Assembly: GCF_900091625.1 (NCBI RefSeq)
Contig: NZ_FMIC01000002.1
Coordinates: forward strand, 5,022,001-5,086,000
DNA length: 64,000 nucleotides
Source: Micromonospora peucetia
Lineage (GTDB): Bacteria > Actinomycetota > Actinomycetes > Mycobacteriales > Micromonosporaceae
Reading direction: 5' to 3'
The position numbers and the translations under genes are program-made. Each line of letters starts with the position of its first letter. The first letter of the stretch is position 1. Of the stretch, positions 16,935 through 24,940 are shown in pieces. Below the pieces are notes generated by a model. It was not told the origin of the DNA, did not search any database, and was given only the letters and a program-made list of their open reading frames with translations.

Positions 16935-17419
16935 TGCGGATGACCGAGGGCGTCGAGTGGGCCCTGCACAGTTGCCTCAACCTGACCTGGTCGGAGCCGG
17001 GTCAGGCGGTGTCGGCAGCCCGCCTGGCCGCCTTCTACCAGTTGCCCACGGCGTACCTGAACAAGCAGTTGCAGGCGTTGGTGCGGGCCGGGATCCTGTC
17101 GTCCACCTCCGGCCCGCGTGGCGGGTTCCGGCTGGCACGCGCCGCTGAGGCGATCACCGTGCTCGACGTGGTCGTCGCGATCGAGGGCCCAGAGGAGGCG
17201 TTCCGCTGCGAGCAGATCCTCCGCCAGGGACCCGGCGGCCGCGGCGACGTCGACTACCGGCAGGTCTGCCTCGTCTCGCAGACGATGCGCCGGGCCGACC
17301 TGGCCTGGCGGCGCGAGTTGGCCGGGCAGACGCTGGCCGACCTGCGCGCCACCGTGCAACAGCGCTACCCGGACACGCCCGGCAACACCCGCGACCGTTT
17401 CACCGCACCGCTCACCTGA
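16934..17419 (+). CDS. Rrf2-family regulator
   Basis: A 161-residue Rrf2-type winged helix: VEWALHSCLNL, recognition region LPTAYLNKQLQALVRAGIL, wing SGPRGGFRLAR. Cysteines at FRCEQIL and RQVCLVSQ lie in the region where some Rrf2 proteins bind an Fe-S cluster, but the usual three-cysteine pattern is incomplete, so sensing may be by thiols or a ligand. A perfect operator overlaps the first start codon; the second Met at 16940 may be the real start because CAGGAT then lies upstream. A cupin gene follows 31 bases downstream. Confidence 0.88.
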   Translation: MRMTEGVEWALHSCLNLTWSEPGQAVSAARLAAFYQLPTAYLNKQLQALVRAGILSSTSGPRGGFRLARAAEAITVLDVVVAIEGPEEAFRCEQILRQGPGGRGDVDYRQVCLVSQTMRRADLAWRRELAGQTLADLRATVQQRYPDTPGNTRDRFTAPLT

Positions 17420-17450
17420 GCGCACACCCCGTCCTGAGAGGAACAGTCCC

Positions 17451-17927
17451 ATGACCACCGCACCCCTGCACGTCCGCGCCGCCGACGCCACCGTGCTCGC
17501 CGACGGACCGACCAGCCTGATCACCCTGCTGGCCGACGCCGACGCCACCGGCGACGCGCTCACCGCCAACCGGGCCACGCTGCACCGAGGCTCCCCCGGC
17601 GCGCCACCGCACCTGCACACCCGCGCGTCCGAGTCGTTCTTCGTGCTCGATGGCGTCCTGGACGTGCTGGTCGGCGACGAGATCCGCACCCTGCGCCAGG
17701 GCGACTTCCTGGTCGTGCCGGCGCACACCCCGCACGCGTTCGCGCCGGCCCGCGACGAGGCCGCCGACGTGCTGGTGGTGTTCACCCCGGGCATCGACCG
17801 GTTCGACTACTACCGACTGCTGGAGCGGGTCCACCTGGGCGAGGCGGATCCGGCCGAGATCGCCGCGAGCGGCGAGCGGTTCGACAACCACTACGTCGAC
17901 AGCCCGCTCTGGCGCGCCCGGCCCTGA
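17451..17927 (+). CDS. Cupin-domain protein
   Basis: A 158-residue single-domain cupin. Motif 1 is PPHLHTRASESFFVLDG with the two His and Glu metal ligands. Motif 2 is FLVVPAHTPHAFAP with the last His ligand. GAGAGGA at 17436-17442 gives a strong ribosome site. The C-terminal extension (PGIDRFDYYRLLERVHLGEA) resembles cupins annotated as quercetin-dioxygenase-like, but no substrate can be assigned. It is co-transcribed with the Rrf2 regulator and is its most likely target. Confidence 0.85.
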   Translation: MTTAPLHVRAADATVLADGPTSLITLLADADATGDALTANRATLHRGSPGAPPHLHTRASESFFVLDGVLDVLVGDEIRTLRQGDFLVVPAHTPHAFAPARDEAADVLVVFTPGIDRFDYYRLLERVHLGEADPAEIAASGERFDNHYVDSPLWRARP

Positions 17928-17988
17928 CGCCGGCAGCCCGGGAACGGGCCGGCCGCGGGCGTGGTGTTGCGCCTCACGCCCGCAGCCG

Positions 17989-18918
17989 TCACCGGGCCAG
18001 GCGATGCTCGCGGGGGCTGACGCCGTGGACCCGGCGGAAGGCGCTGCTCAGCGCGAACGGGCTGCCGTAGCCGACCTTGCGGGCGACCGCGCCGAGCGTG
18101 GCGTCGGGCTCGCGGAGCAGGTCGGCGGCGAGCGCCAGCCGCCACCCGGTGAGGAACGTCATCGGCGGCTCGCCGACCAGTTCGGTGAAGCGGCGGGCCA
18201 GAGCCGCCCGGGAGACGCCGACCTCGGCGGCGAGGGCGGCGACCGTCCAGGGCCGGGCCGGCTCGTTCTGGAGCAGCCGCAGCGCCGGGCCGACCACCGG
18301 GTCGGCGGCGGCGACGTACCAGGCGGGCGCGGCGCCGGGGCGGGCGAAGAACGTCCGCAGCGCGGCGATCAGCACCAGGTCGAGCAGCCGGTCGAGGACG
18401 GCCTCCTGGCCGGGCTCGTCCCGGGTGACCTCGTCGGCGAGCAGCGGCACCAGCGGGCTGCGCCACTCCTCGCCGTCGACCACCAGCAGCGGCGGCAGGG
18501 CGGTGAGCAGCCGCCGGCTCAGCTCGCCGGGCAACTGGTAGGTGCCGGTCAGCAGCACCGTCGTGGCGCCCGCGCCCGTGCCCCAGGTGCGTACGCCCAG
18601 TGCCATCGTCTCGGCCAGGGGCTCGCCCCACAGCGTCGTGCACCGCTGCCCGGGATGGATGACCACCTGCGGCGGAGTGACCGGGTCATCGGCCACGAGG
18701 TAGCCGTCCGGCCCGCGCAGCACCGCCACGTCGCCGGGCCCGAGCCGCACCTGAGTGCCGTCGTCGGGTGCCACCCAGGCCGTCCCGCGTACCAGGGCCA
18801 CCACGGTCAGCGGGGCGCGGTCCTCGATGCGCAGCGCGAACGGCGGGTCCAGCATCGACCGGAGCAGGAAGGCCCCCCGCGCTCGCGCCCCATCCAACAA
18901 CCCGACCAACGGATCCAC
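17989..18918 (-). CDS. AraC-family regulator with cupin_6 domain
   Basis: A 309-residue protein. Residues about 1-180 form a cupin_6 ligand domain (DPLVGLLDGARARGAFLL, then APDDGTQVRLGPGDVAVLRG). Residues about 205-305 hold two AraC HTHs: WTVAALAAEVGVSRAALARR and LGAVARKVGYGSPFALSSAF, followed by RVHGVSPREHR. The GTG at 18918 matches where the family normally starts (MDPL...); GTG 18942 would add eight residues. Such regulators commonly control a neighbouring oxidoreductase or hydrolase, here perhaps the esterase upstream. No effector is visible. Confidence 0.87.
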   Translation of the reverse strand: MDPLVGLLDGARARGAFLLRSMLDPPFALRIEDRAPLTVVALVRGTAWVAPDDGTQVRLGPGDVAVLRGPDGYLVADDPVTPPQVVIHPGQRCTTLWGEPLAETMALGVRTWGTGAGATTVLLTGTYQLPGELSRRLLTALPPLLVVDGEEWRSPLVPLLADEVTRDEPGQEAVLDRLLDLVLIAALRTFFARPGAAPAWYVAAADPVVGPALRLLQNEPARPWTVAALAAEVGVSRAALARRFTELVGEPPMTFLTGWRLALAADLLREPDATLGAVARKVGYGSPFALSSAFRRVHGVSPREHRLAR

Positions 18919-18943
18919 GCCCGGATCGTAGCCACCCGCCACC

Positions 18944-19017
18944 GTCGATCATGCAGTCGTGGTGGCTGACGAAGTTGCGAACGACCCACACCAGACACCA
19001 CGAACTGCATGATCGAC
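18944..19017. terminator. Long inverted repeat between esterase and AraC genes
   Basis: GTCGATCATGCAGTCGTGGT (18944-18963) pairs with 18997-19017, which reads as its reverse complement apart from one inserted base. It lies downstream of the minus-strand esterase gene (stop 19090) and just before the AraC start, so it probably terminates the esterase transcript. Its GATCATG core recurs in other intergenic regions here (about 9271 and 10488). Confidence 0.6.
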
Positions 19018-19089
19018 CCAGCCTGGGGTGGGGTCACTGTCAGCGGGTGAGGCAGACCGGCCGGGTGACCCGCTGCCACCTCGTCACTG

Positions 19090-19788
19090 TCAGGCGGTCA
19101 GCCAGGTGGCGGCGTTGGTGCGGATGTCCGGAGGAAGCTCGTGGGGGCCCTGGAACTCGTCGTAGGTGACGTCGTAGCCCAGCGAGCGCAGCCGGGGGAC
19201 CAGGCGGCGGCTGCACACGTCGACCGGCAGGACCGGGTCGTCGGCGCCGTGCGAGACGTAGACCCGGGGCCGGCCGTGGGTGACCAGCGGCGCGGCGAAG
19301 CCGGGGGAGAAGGCCACCACCGCGTCGACCAGGTCGCCGTTGGTCAGGCCCAGGGAGAGGGCGTACGAGGCGCCGTCGGAGAACCCGCCGAACGCCACCT
19401 CCGCCACGGGGTAGCCGGCGAAGGTCGTGGCCAGCAGAGCGTCGATGCGGCGGACGTCCACCCCGAAGCCCTCGACGATCAGGTCCCAACTGCTCGACGC
19501 CGCCTGCGGGGCGACCAGCAGCAGCCGGTGCGTGTCGGCGACCGGCAGCAGCAGGTCCAGCCCCTGCCGGGCCGAGCCGCCGGCCCCGTGCAGGAGCAGC
19601 ACCAGCCGGTACGGCGGACCGTCGACGGGCGCCGGGGCGTACACCATCGCCAGCGGTGCGCCCTGCGGGTCGGTCAGCGACGCCCGGCCGGCGGCGGCCA
19701 GGGCGGTCGGCGGCGTCGGGCGCGCCGTGAGCCGGCCGTGCCGGGGGTTCTCCTGCGGCTGCCGGTGCGGCGGCGCGGGTTCGGCCAC
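19090..19788 (-). CDS. Alpha/beta hydrolase, phospholipase/carboxylesterase type
   Basis: A 232-residue esterase. LLLHGAGGSARQGLDLL is the oxyanion region, GFSDGAS holds the nucleophile Ser137, HGADDPVLPVDV the catalytic Asp and the GPHELP near the end the catalytic His. This is the arrangement of the carboxylesterase/phospholipase B-like family; it has no signal peptide, so it acts in the cytoplasm. The first about 25 residues are Pro/His-rich and may not be translated. The substrate is unknown. Confidence 0.85.
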   Translation of the reverse strand: MAEPAPPHRQPQENPRHGRLTARPTPPTALAAAGRASLTDPQGAPLAMVYAPAPVDGPPYRLVLLLHGAGGSARQGLDLLLPVADTHRLLLVAPQAASSSWDLIVEGFGVDVRRIDALLATTFAGYPVAEVAFGGFSDGASYALSLGLTNGDLVDAVVAFSPGFAAPLVTHGRPRVYVSHGADDPVLPVDVCSRRLVPRLRSLGYDVTYDEFQGPHELPPDIRTNAATWLTA

Positions 19789-19980
19789 GGGATCACCGCT
19801 CCTCGTCCTCGGTGGGCGTGCGCCGGCGGTTACCCGCCCGCCCGGCGGTCAATCCCACCGGCACGGCCCCCACCGGCACGGCCCTCACCTACGCGGTTCC
19901 TGCCCGAGGCCGGCTCACCCGGCGGACCAACTGGGACGGGAACATCGTCACCGAGGGTAAGGGGCCGGGCCGGGTTGTGC

Positions 19981-19994
19981 TGAAAGCGCTCTCA
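19981..19994. promoter_or_regulatory. LacI-type operator TGAAAGCGCTCTCA
   Basis: This 14-mer differs by one base from the TGAAAGCGCTTTCA palindrome bound by many actinomycete LacI-family regulators. It lies 45 bases before the MFS gene start, a suitable operator position. No LacI gene is in this window, so a regulator elsewhere would act. Confidence 0.5.
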
Positions 19995-20038
19995 GGTGTG
20001 CGATCGTGCGGCAGACCCTGGCCGAGAGGACCGCCACC

Positions 20039-21259
20039 GTGAGCCGCACCGTCGCCCCGCCCGCCGCGTCGACCCCGGCCGTACCCCGGGCGGTGCTGGC
20101 CGCCCGCAACGGCGTGGCCGTGGTGTTCGCGCTCAACGGCCTGGCCGTGGCCACCTGGTTCGCCCGGGTGCCGGCCGTCCGCGAGGAACTCGGGCTCAGC
20201 CCGGGCCGGCTCGGGCTGCTCCTGCTCGCCATGTCCGTCGGCGCGCTGCTCGCGATGCCCACCGCCGGACTGGTGGCCCAGCGGTTCGGTTCGGCCCGCA
20301 CGGTCGCTCTCTCCACCCTGTTCGTCGCGATCGGGCTGGCCGTCGCCGGGACCGCCACCATCGCCGGTTCCACCGTCGGGGTCGTGGTGGGCCTGTGCGC
20401 CCTCGGCTACGGCTCCGGCACCTGCGACGTCGCGATGAACGTCGAGGGTGCGGCGGTCGAGCGGCGGCTGGGGCGTACCGTCATGCCCCGCTTCCACGCC
20501 GCGTGGAGCCTCGGTTCCGTGGCTGGCGCCGGGCTCGGTGCCGGGGCCGCCCGCCTCGGCGTGCCGATCGCCGCGCACCTCGCCGCGCTGGCGGCGGTGG
20601 TGCTGCTCGGCACGCTGCTGGCCGTCCGGTCGTTCCTGTCGGCTGCCGAGAGCGGTGCCGCCTCCGCGTCGGCCGCCCCGGCCGAGCGCCGGCGCGACCT
20701 GCTCGCCGCCTGGCGGGAACCGCGCACTCTGCTCATCGGGCTGCTGGTGCTGGTGTCGGCGTTCGCCGAGGGCAGCGCCAACGACTGGTTGGCCGTCGCC
20801 TTCATCGACGGCCACGACCTCAGCGAGGCGGCCGGGGCGGGCGTCTTCGGGCTCTTCGTCGTCGGTATGACCCTCGGCCGGACCGTGGGCACCGTCGCGT
20901 TGGACCGGTGGGGCCGGGTGCCTGTCCTGTCCGGTGCGATCCTGCTCGCCACGGCTGGCGCGGGCGTGGCGGTGCTCGCCGGGCCCGGGCCGGTGGCGAT
21001 CGCCGGCGTCGCGCTCTGGGGGATCGGTGCGTCGCTCGGCTTTCCGGTCGGGATGAGCGCGGCGGCCGACGACGAGCAGCGGGCGCCGGCCCGGGTCAGC
21101 GTGGTCGCCGTGATCGGGTACACGGCGTTTCTCGCCGGCCCGCCGCTGCTCGGCCTGCTCGGCGACCGGGTCGGCACCCTTCAGGCCCTGCTCGTCGTGC
21201 CGGTGCTGCTGCTGCCCACCCTCGCGTTGGTGCCGGCCACCCGCGCGCCGGCCCGCTGA
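20039..21259 (+). CDS. MFS transporter
   Basis: A 406-residue major facilitator with twelve hydrophobic segments. After the second segment, MPTAGLVAQRFGSARTVALS matches the MFS motif-A loop. A second equivalent loop (LDRWGRVPVLSG) begins the C-terminal half. It resembles the YbjJ-like inner membrane family, whose substrates are unknown. The GTG at 20039 is preceded by GAGAGGA. A near-perfect LacI-type operator upstream suggests sugar-responsive control, which would fit a carbohydrate substrate. Confidence 0.88.
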   Translation: MSRTVAPPAASTPAVPRAVLAARNGVAVVFALNGLAVATWFARVPAVREELGLSPGRLGLLLLAMSVGALLAMPTAGLVAQRFGSARTVALSTLFVAIGLAVAGTATIAGSTVGVVVGLCALGYGSGTCDVAMNVEGAAVERRLGRTVMPRFHAAWSLGSVAGAGLGAGAARLGVPIAAHLAALAAVVLLGTLLAVRSFLSAAESGAASASAAPAERRRDLLAAWREPRTLLIGLLVLVSAFAEGSANDWLAVAFIDGHDLSEAAGAGVFGLFVVGMTLGRTVGTVALDRWGRVPVLSGAILLATAGAGVAVLAGPGPVAIAGVALWGIGASLGFPVGMSAAADDEQRAPARVSVVAVIGYTAFLAGPPLLGLLGDRVGTLQALLVVPVLLLPTLALVPATRAPAR

Positions 21260-21512
21260 CGCCACCCGGTCGCAGGGGCACTCACCTCCGGCCCGCTGTC
21301 GCCGCCTGGTAATCGCGCCGAACCCCGCGCCGAACCCCGCCGTGATCTGGCAGTCGCATCGGCCCGGAACCTTTCGTGGTTCTGGGCTGATCTGCGTGTC
21401 TGCCGGGGCCGGGCTGTTCGCTCGCCGCGTGCTGGCATCGGCGACGAGCTGCGCGCCGCGGGCCGCCGCCCAGGACGGTGATGGTAGCTTCGCGCGGCGA
21501 AGGGGAGGGCTG

Positions 21513-22052
21513 GTGGACATTCTTTACGAGGCACGGCGGCGCTCACTTGCCGGGTTCCTTGAGGTTTACGACGCTGCCCAGGTGAAAGCCGAGGGGAAGG
21601 CCGGCCGGATTCTGCTGGAGGCGATTGCCAATCTGGATCCAGCAGCCCGTGTGGGCATCGCGACGGTGCTTCTCGACGATGGCGCCCATGCTCGGGAGGT
21701 TTTCTCCGACGGGGCGAACCCGTTGCACGTGATGTTCGGCCAAGTCAGGCTCGCACCGGAGATAGAGGCCCCGTTGCTTCGGAGGCTGATCGACGCGGGG
21801 GCTGACGTCAACGCGGTCGCGAAGAAGTTCGGCACGCCGCTGGACCTGCTGATCGGCCGGTTCCAGTACGACGACGATTTGCTGGCGCCGTACTACGACG
21901 TCCTGTTCTCCTACGACGACCTCGACCTGCTGAAGCTCGGCGCGTTCAAGAAGTCCGCGTACGACCTGGTGGTTAGCCACCAGCGGCGACCGATGCTCCA
22001 GGCGCGCATGGAGCAGCACCTGCGAAACCACTCTTCTCGGGGACAGGGTTAG
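21513..22052 (+). CDS. Ankyrin-repeat-like protein
   Basis: A 179-residue soluble protein. The central part contains ankyrin-like units: GANPLHVMFGQVRLAPEI, then LLRRLIDAGADVNAVAKKFG and TPLDLLIGRF. Short ankyrin proteins of this kind are often immunity or antitoxin-like partners in actinomycetes, but no toxin gene is adjacent here. The GTG at 21513 with GGGGAGGG upstream was chosen over the ATG at 21342, whose first about 55 residues lack pattern. The function is unknown. Confidence 0.72.
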   Translation: MDILYEARRRSLAGFLEVYDAAQVKAEGKAGRILLEAIANLDPAARVGIATVLLDDGAHAREVFSDGANPLHVMFGQVRLAPEIEAPLLRRLIDAGADVNAVAKKFGTPLDLLIGRFQYDDDLLAPYYDVLFSYDDLDLLKLGAFKKSAYDLVVSHQRRPMLQARMEQHLRNHSSRGQG

Positions 22053-22221
22053 CGTCCCTGGCGGCCCACCTCGGAATCGCTACACAACGACACGGCTGGA
22101 TATCACACGGCACCGACAACATCCCGCGCTGGCGCACGCAGGGCACTCACACCCGGCTCGCAGCCGCATCCCAGGAAACGGTGCTGCACTGGGAGGACGC
22201 CGAGGGAGAGGAGAGCGAGGG

Positions 22222-22557
22222 ATGGGCTGGTTCAGTCGACGGTCGCGCGGCACCGACGCGGCACCCACGAAGCTCGACCGCGAGGCGACCCGGGAGGACC
22301 TGGCCGCGCTGGAGGCGTTCGTCACCAGCCGCCAGGGTGTGGAGTTCTACCTGGAGCCGGAGACCACGGCGACCGACACGACGGTGGTCGCGATCGCCCA
22401 CGACGGCGAGTGGATCCGCCGCCGTACCGGCTCGCCGCGCGCCGCCGGGTCGATCGCCCGCAAGCATGCGGTGCCGCTGTACGAGGCCGCCCGCACCGGC
22501 TACCCCGAGCGGATGCGGGTCTGGAACCGGGCCCACCCGGAGCGCCACGCCCGCTGA
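22222..22557 (+). CDS. Conserved hypothetical protein
   Basis: A 111-residue protein starting MGWFSRRSRG, then a mixed alpha/beta domain (ATREDLAALEAFVTSRQGVE, TTVVAIAHDGEWIRRRTG) and a helical C-terminus. No catalytic motif is evident. The pattern recalls small actinobacterial proteins of unknown function. GCGAGGG precedes the ATG. It converges on an MBL-fold gene, with a short 17-bp tandem duplication between them (22578-22611). Confidence 0.65.
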   Translation: MGWFSRRSRGTDAAPTKLDREATREDLAALEAFVTSRQGVEFYLEPETTATDTTVVAIAHDGEWIRRRTGSPRAAGSIARKHAVPLYEAARTGYPERMRVWNRAHPERHAR

Positions 22558-22606
22558 CCCGGCTCGCCAACGAGCCGCCCCGCGCCCGGTCACGCCCCGC
22601 GCCCGG

Positions 22607-23317
22607 TCACGCCTCGGCGGCCACCGCGGCGCGGGCCTCGGCCAGGGCCAGGGGCGGACCGTGGCTGGCGACGTACCAGTGGATGTCGTCGGTCAGCAGG
22701 CGGCGCACCAGGTCCAGGTCAGGCCCGTCCTCCGGCGTGCGCAGGTGCGCCGGCGGTGGGTAGTAGCAGTCGCCGAGCAGCAGCACGCCCGAGTCCGGCA
22801 CCGCCACCACCGTCGAGTCCGGCGCGTGGGCGCCGCCGACGTGCGTCGCGGTCACGCCCACCGGCAGTTCCAGCCCGTCGGTGAACGTCCGGGTCGGCGG
22901 CAGCACCGCGAAGCCGTCCCACGAGTCGACCGCCAACGCCCGGGCCCGGAAGCTCGGGCCGAGCCGCGGATCGGCCCGGACCTGCTCGCGCAGGTACCGG
23001 TGGCTCCACGGCCGGGCGGCCTCCTCGCGCAGCAGCCGCTCGCCGGCGACGTGGCCGACGATCTCCACGTCGGGCCAGGCGCAGGCGCCCCAGACGTGGT
23101 CCCAGTGGTGGTGCGTGTAGACCAGCCACCGCGGCGGTGGCAGGCCGGCGGCGCGCAGGGCAGCCTGGATCTCCCGGGCGTGTGCGGGGCTCTGCCCGGC
23201 GTCGACCAGCACGCTGCCCCGCTCGTCGGCGACCAGCGCGACGCCGGCCTGCACGCTGGCCGGATCCGGGTCGCCGGGGCAGACCCAGACTCGCCCGGCG
23301 AGGTGTTGGAACGCCAT
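22607..23317 (-). CDS. Metallo-beta-lactamase-fold hydrolase
   Basis: A 236-residue MBL-fold protein. THHHWDH at residues 68-74 is the HxHxDH zinc site, HAPDSTVV carries the next His, LLLGDCYYP the bridging Asp and YVASHGPPLA the final His. It belongs to the broad group of small cytoplasmic MBL hydrolases; the substrate is not evident. It lies next to, and in the same direction as, the serine-hydrolase gene (starting at 24831), with only 74 bases between stop and start, so the two may form one transcript. Confidence 0.85.
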   Translation of the reverse strand: MAFQHLAGRVWVCPGDPDPASVQAGVALVADERGSVLVDAGQSPAHAREIQAALRAAGLPPPRWLVYTHHHWDHVWGACAWPDVEIVGHVAGERLLREEAARPWSHRYLREQVRADPRLGPSFRARALAVDSWDGFAVLPPTRTFTDGLELPVGVTATHVGGAHAPDSTVVAVPDSGVLLLGDCYYPPPAHLRTPEDGPDLDLVRRLLTDDIHWYVASHGPPLALAEARAAVAAEA

Positions 23318-23391
23318 GTCGATGATGACGCACTCCTATCCGTCGACGGTGGACGTCCGCTCGCCGCCGATCGTAGACCGGGGCGCCGCCG

Positions 23392-24831
23392 TCAGCCGCG
23401 CCCGAGCCGGACGAGCCGCGCCACCAGCACGGTGGCACATCCCAGCGTCGCGGTGACGAGCAGCACCATGAACGTCGGATAGATATACGCCACCTGGATC
23501 CAGGCGACGTCGCGACCCCGGTAGAGCCAACCGACCACCCGGTGGATCGAGGTGAGCAGCAGCGGCGGCGCGAGCAGCGGTAGCAGCCGCAGCAGCGTCC
23601 AGGCGCGTACCGCCCGGCCGGCCGCCCAGTGCCGCGACCGGAGCACGCCCCGGCCGGCGAGTCCGGCGGTGGCGACGGCGAGCAGCAGCAGCACGGCGTC
23701 GACGACCACGAGCGACATGCCCGCCGGGGGCGGCGGTGTTCCCTCGATCAGCGCGACGAGCCGCTCGGCGAGGGCCGAGGCGTGGCCGTGGGACAGGCCG
23801 GTGTTCGCCATGACCGCGACACCGTAGCCGGACGCGGGCAGCATCGCCTGGTACGCCGTCGAGGTGAACAGGTCACCGCTGTGCGTGATCATCGGCGCCC
23901 CCGACGCGGTCTTCTCGACGAACCAGCCGAGGGCGTACGAGCCGGAGACCGCTGACGGGCGGTGCAGCATGGCGAGGCCCGCGGGGGAGACGACCGCCGT
24001 GCCGTCCGGGCCGCGACCCTGGTTGCCCTGCGCGATCAGCCACGCCGCCATGTCGTGCGCGGAGCTGAGCACCCCGCCCGAGCCGTTGCCGAAGGCCGGC
24101 GGTTCGGGCAGCGCGACGGCCAGGCCGAGGATCATCAGGTGGCCGCGTGCGCTCGGTGGCATCTCCGCGGCCACGTTGAGGGTGTGACTGTCCGTCATGC
24201 CGAGCGGGGCGAAGACCCGCGTCCGCAGATACTCGTCGAACGGCAGTCCGCTGACCACCTCGACGAGTCGCGCGGCCACCTGGAAGTTCGGGTTGTGGTA
24301 CTCCCACCGAGTGCCGGGGCTGGCGGCGAGCCGCGCCGTACGCATCCCCGCCACGGCCTCCCGCAGCGAACTCGGCTGCCGCCTGCTGAACGAGGGAAAC
24401 GTCGTGTCGGACATCCCGGAGGTCTGGTCCAGCAACTGCCGTACGGTGATCGCCGTCGCCCGGGGATCGGCCATCGTGAACTCGGGCAGGTGCCGGTGGA
24501 CCGGGCCGTCGAGCTGCACCCGGCCGGCCTCCACCAGCTGCATCACGGCGAGGGCGGTGAACGACTTGCTCACCGACGCCACGGCCATCGGGGTGTGCGC
24601 GGTGACCGGATCGCCGGCCGGGACGTGGCCGTACCCGGCGGCGTGCCGTACCTCCGTCCCCCGGGTGATCGCCACTGCGACGCCGGGCAGGCCGGTGGCC
24701 TCGCGGTACTCCCGGACGACGGCGTCGACGGCGGTGGCGTCGATCCCGGCCGGAGGGTCGGCCGACGGCGCCGGGGTCGGCCCGGCGGCCAGCGCCACCG
24801 CACCGGCCAGGACGAGAAGTCGCGTGATCAT
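23392..24831 (-). CDS. Serine beta-lactamase-family hydrolase with C-terminal membrane segments
   Basis: A 479-residue protein. An N-terminal signal peptide (ITRLLVLAGAVALAAG) leads to an extracytoplasmic class-C beta-lactamase/D-Ala-D-Ala carboxypeptidase fold: SVSK (Ser86, Lys89), YHN at 178-180 and ITHSG near 350. The last about 120 residues hold three hydrophobic segments that anchor it. Relatives include peptidases and esterases acting on cell-wall or secreted substrates. The ATG at 24831 precedes the signal peptide directly. It is divergent from a NarL-type two-component system, with tandem palindromes in between, so it is probably that system's target. Confidence 0.88.
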   Translation of the reverse strand: MITRLLVLAGAVALAAGPTPAPSADPPAGIDATAVDAVVREYREATGLPGVAVAITRGTEVRHAAGYGHVPAGDPVTAHTPMAVASVSKSFTALAVMQLVEAGRVQLDGPVHRHLPEFTMADPRATAITVRQLLDQTSGMSDTTFPSFSRRQPSSLREAVAGMRTARLAASPGTRWEYHNPNFQVAARLVEVVSGLPFDEYLRTRVFAPLGMTDSHTLNVAAEMPPSARGHLMILGLAVALPEPPAFGNGSGGVLSSAHDMAAWLIAQGNQGRGPDGTAVVSPAGLAMLHRPSAVSGSYALGWFVEKTASGAPMITHSGDLFTSTAYQAMLPASGYGVAVMANTGLSHGHASALAERLVALIEGTPPPPAGMSLVVVDAVLLLLAVATAGLAGRGVLRSRHWAAGRAVRAWTLLRLLPLLAPPLLLTSIHRVVGWLYRGRDVAWIQVAYIYPTFMVLLVTATLGCATVLVARLVRLGRG

Positions 24832-24865
24832 GACCGCAGTCTCGGCCGGTCGGCCATCCCGGCAC

Positions 24866-24913
24866 ATCGGACCGTGGTCCGGAGCCGGGATCGGACCGTG
24901 GTCCGACGCCGGC
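24866..24913. promoter_or_regulatory. Tandem palindromic operator, two 24-bp direct repeats
   Basis: ATCGGACCGTGGTCCG occurs at 24866-24881 and again at 24890-24905. Each holds the perfect palindrome CGGACC-GT-GGTCCG. With the following GxxGCCGG bases the period is exactly 24 bp, so the sites lie on nearly the same face of the helix. They occupy the 109-bp gap between the divergent hydrolase and sensor-kinase genes and are the best candidate binding site of the adjacent LuxR-type response regulator. Confidence 0.75.
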
Positions 24914-24940
24914 CGTCGCCGGAGTGGATACGGTGTCGCC

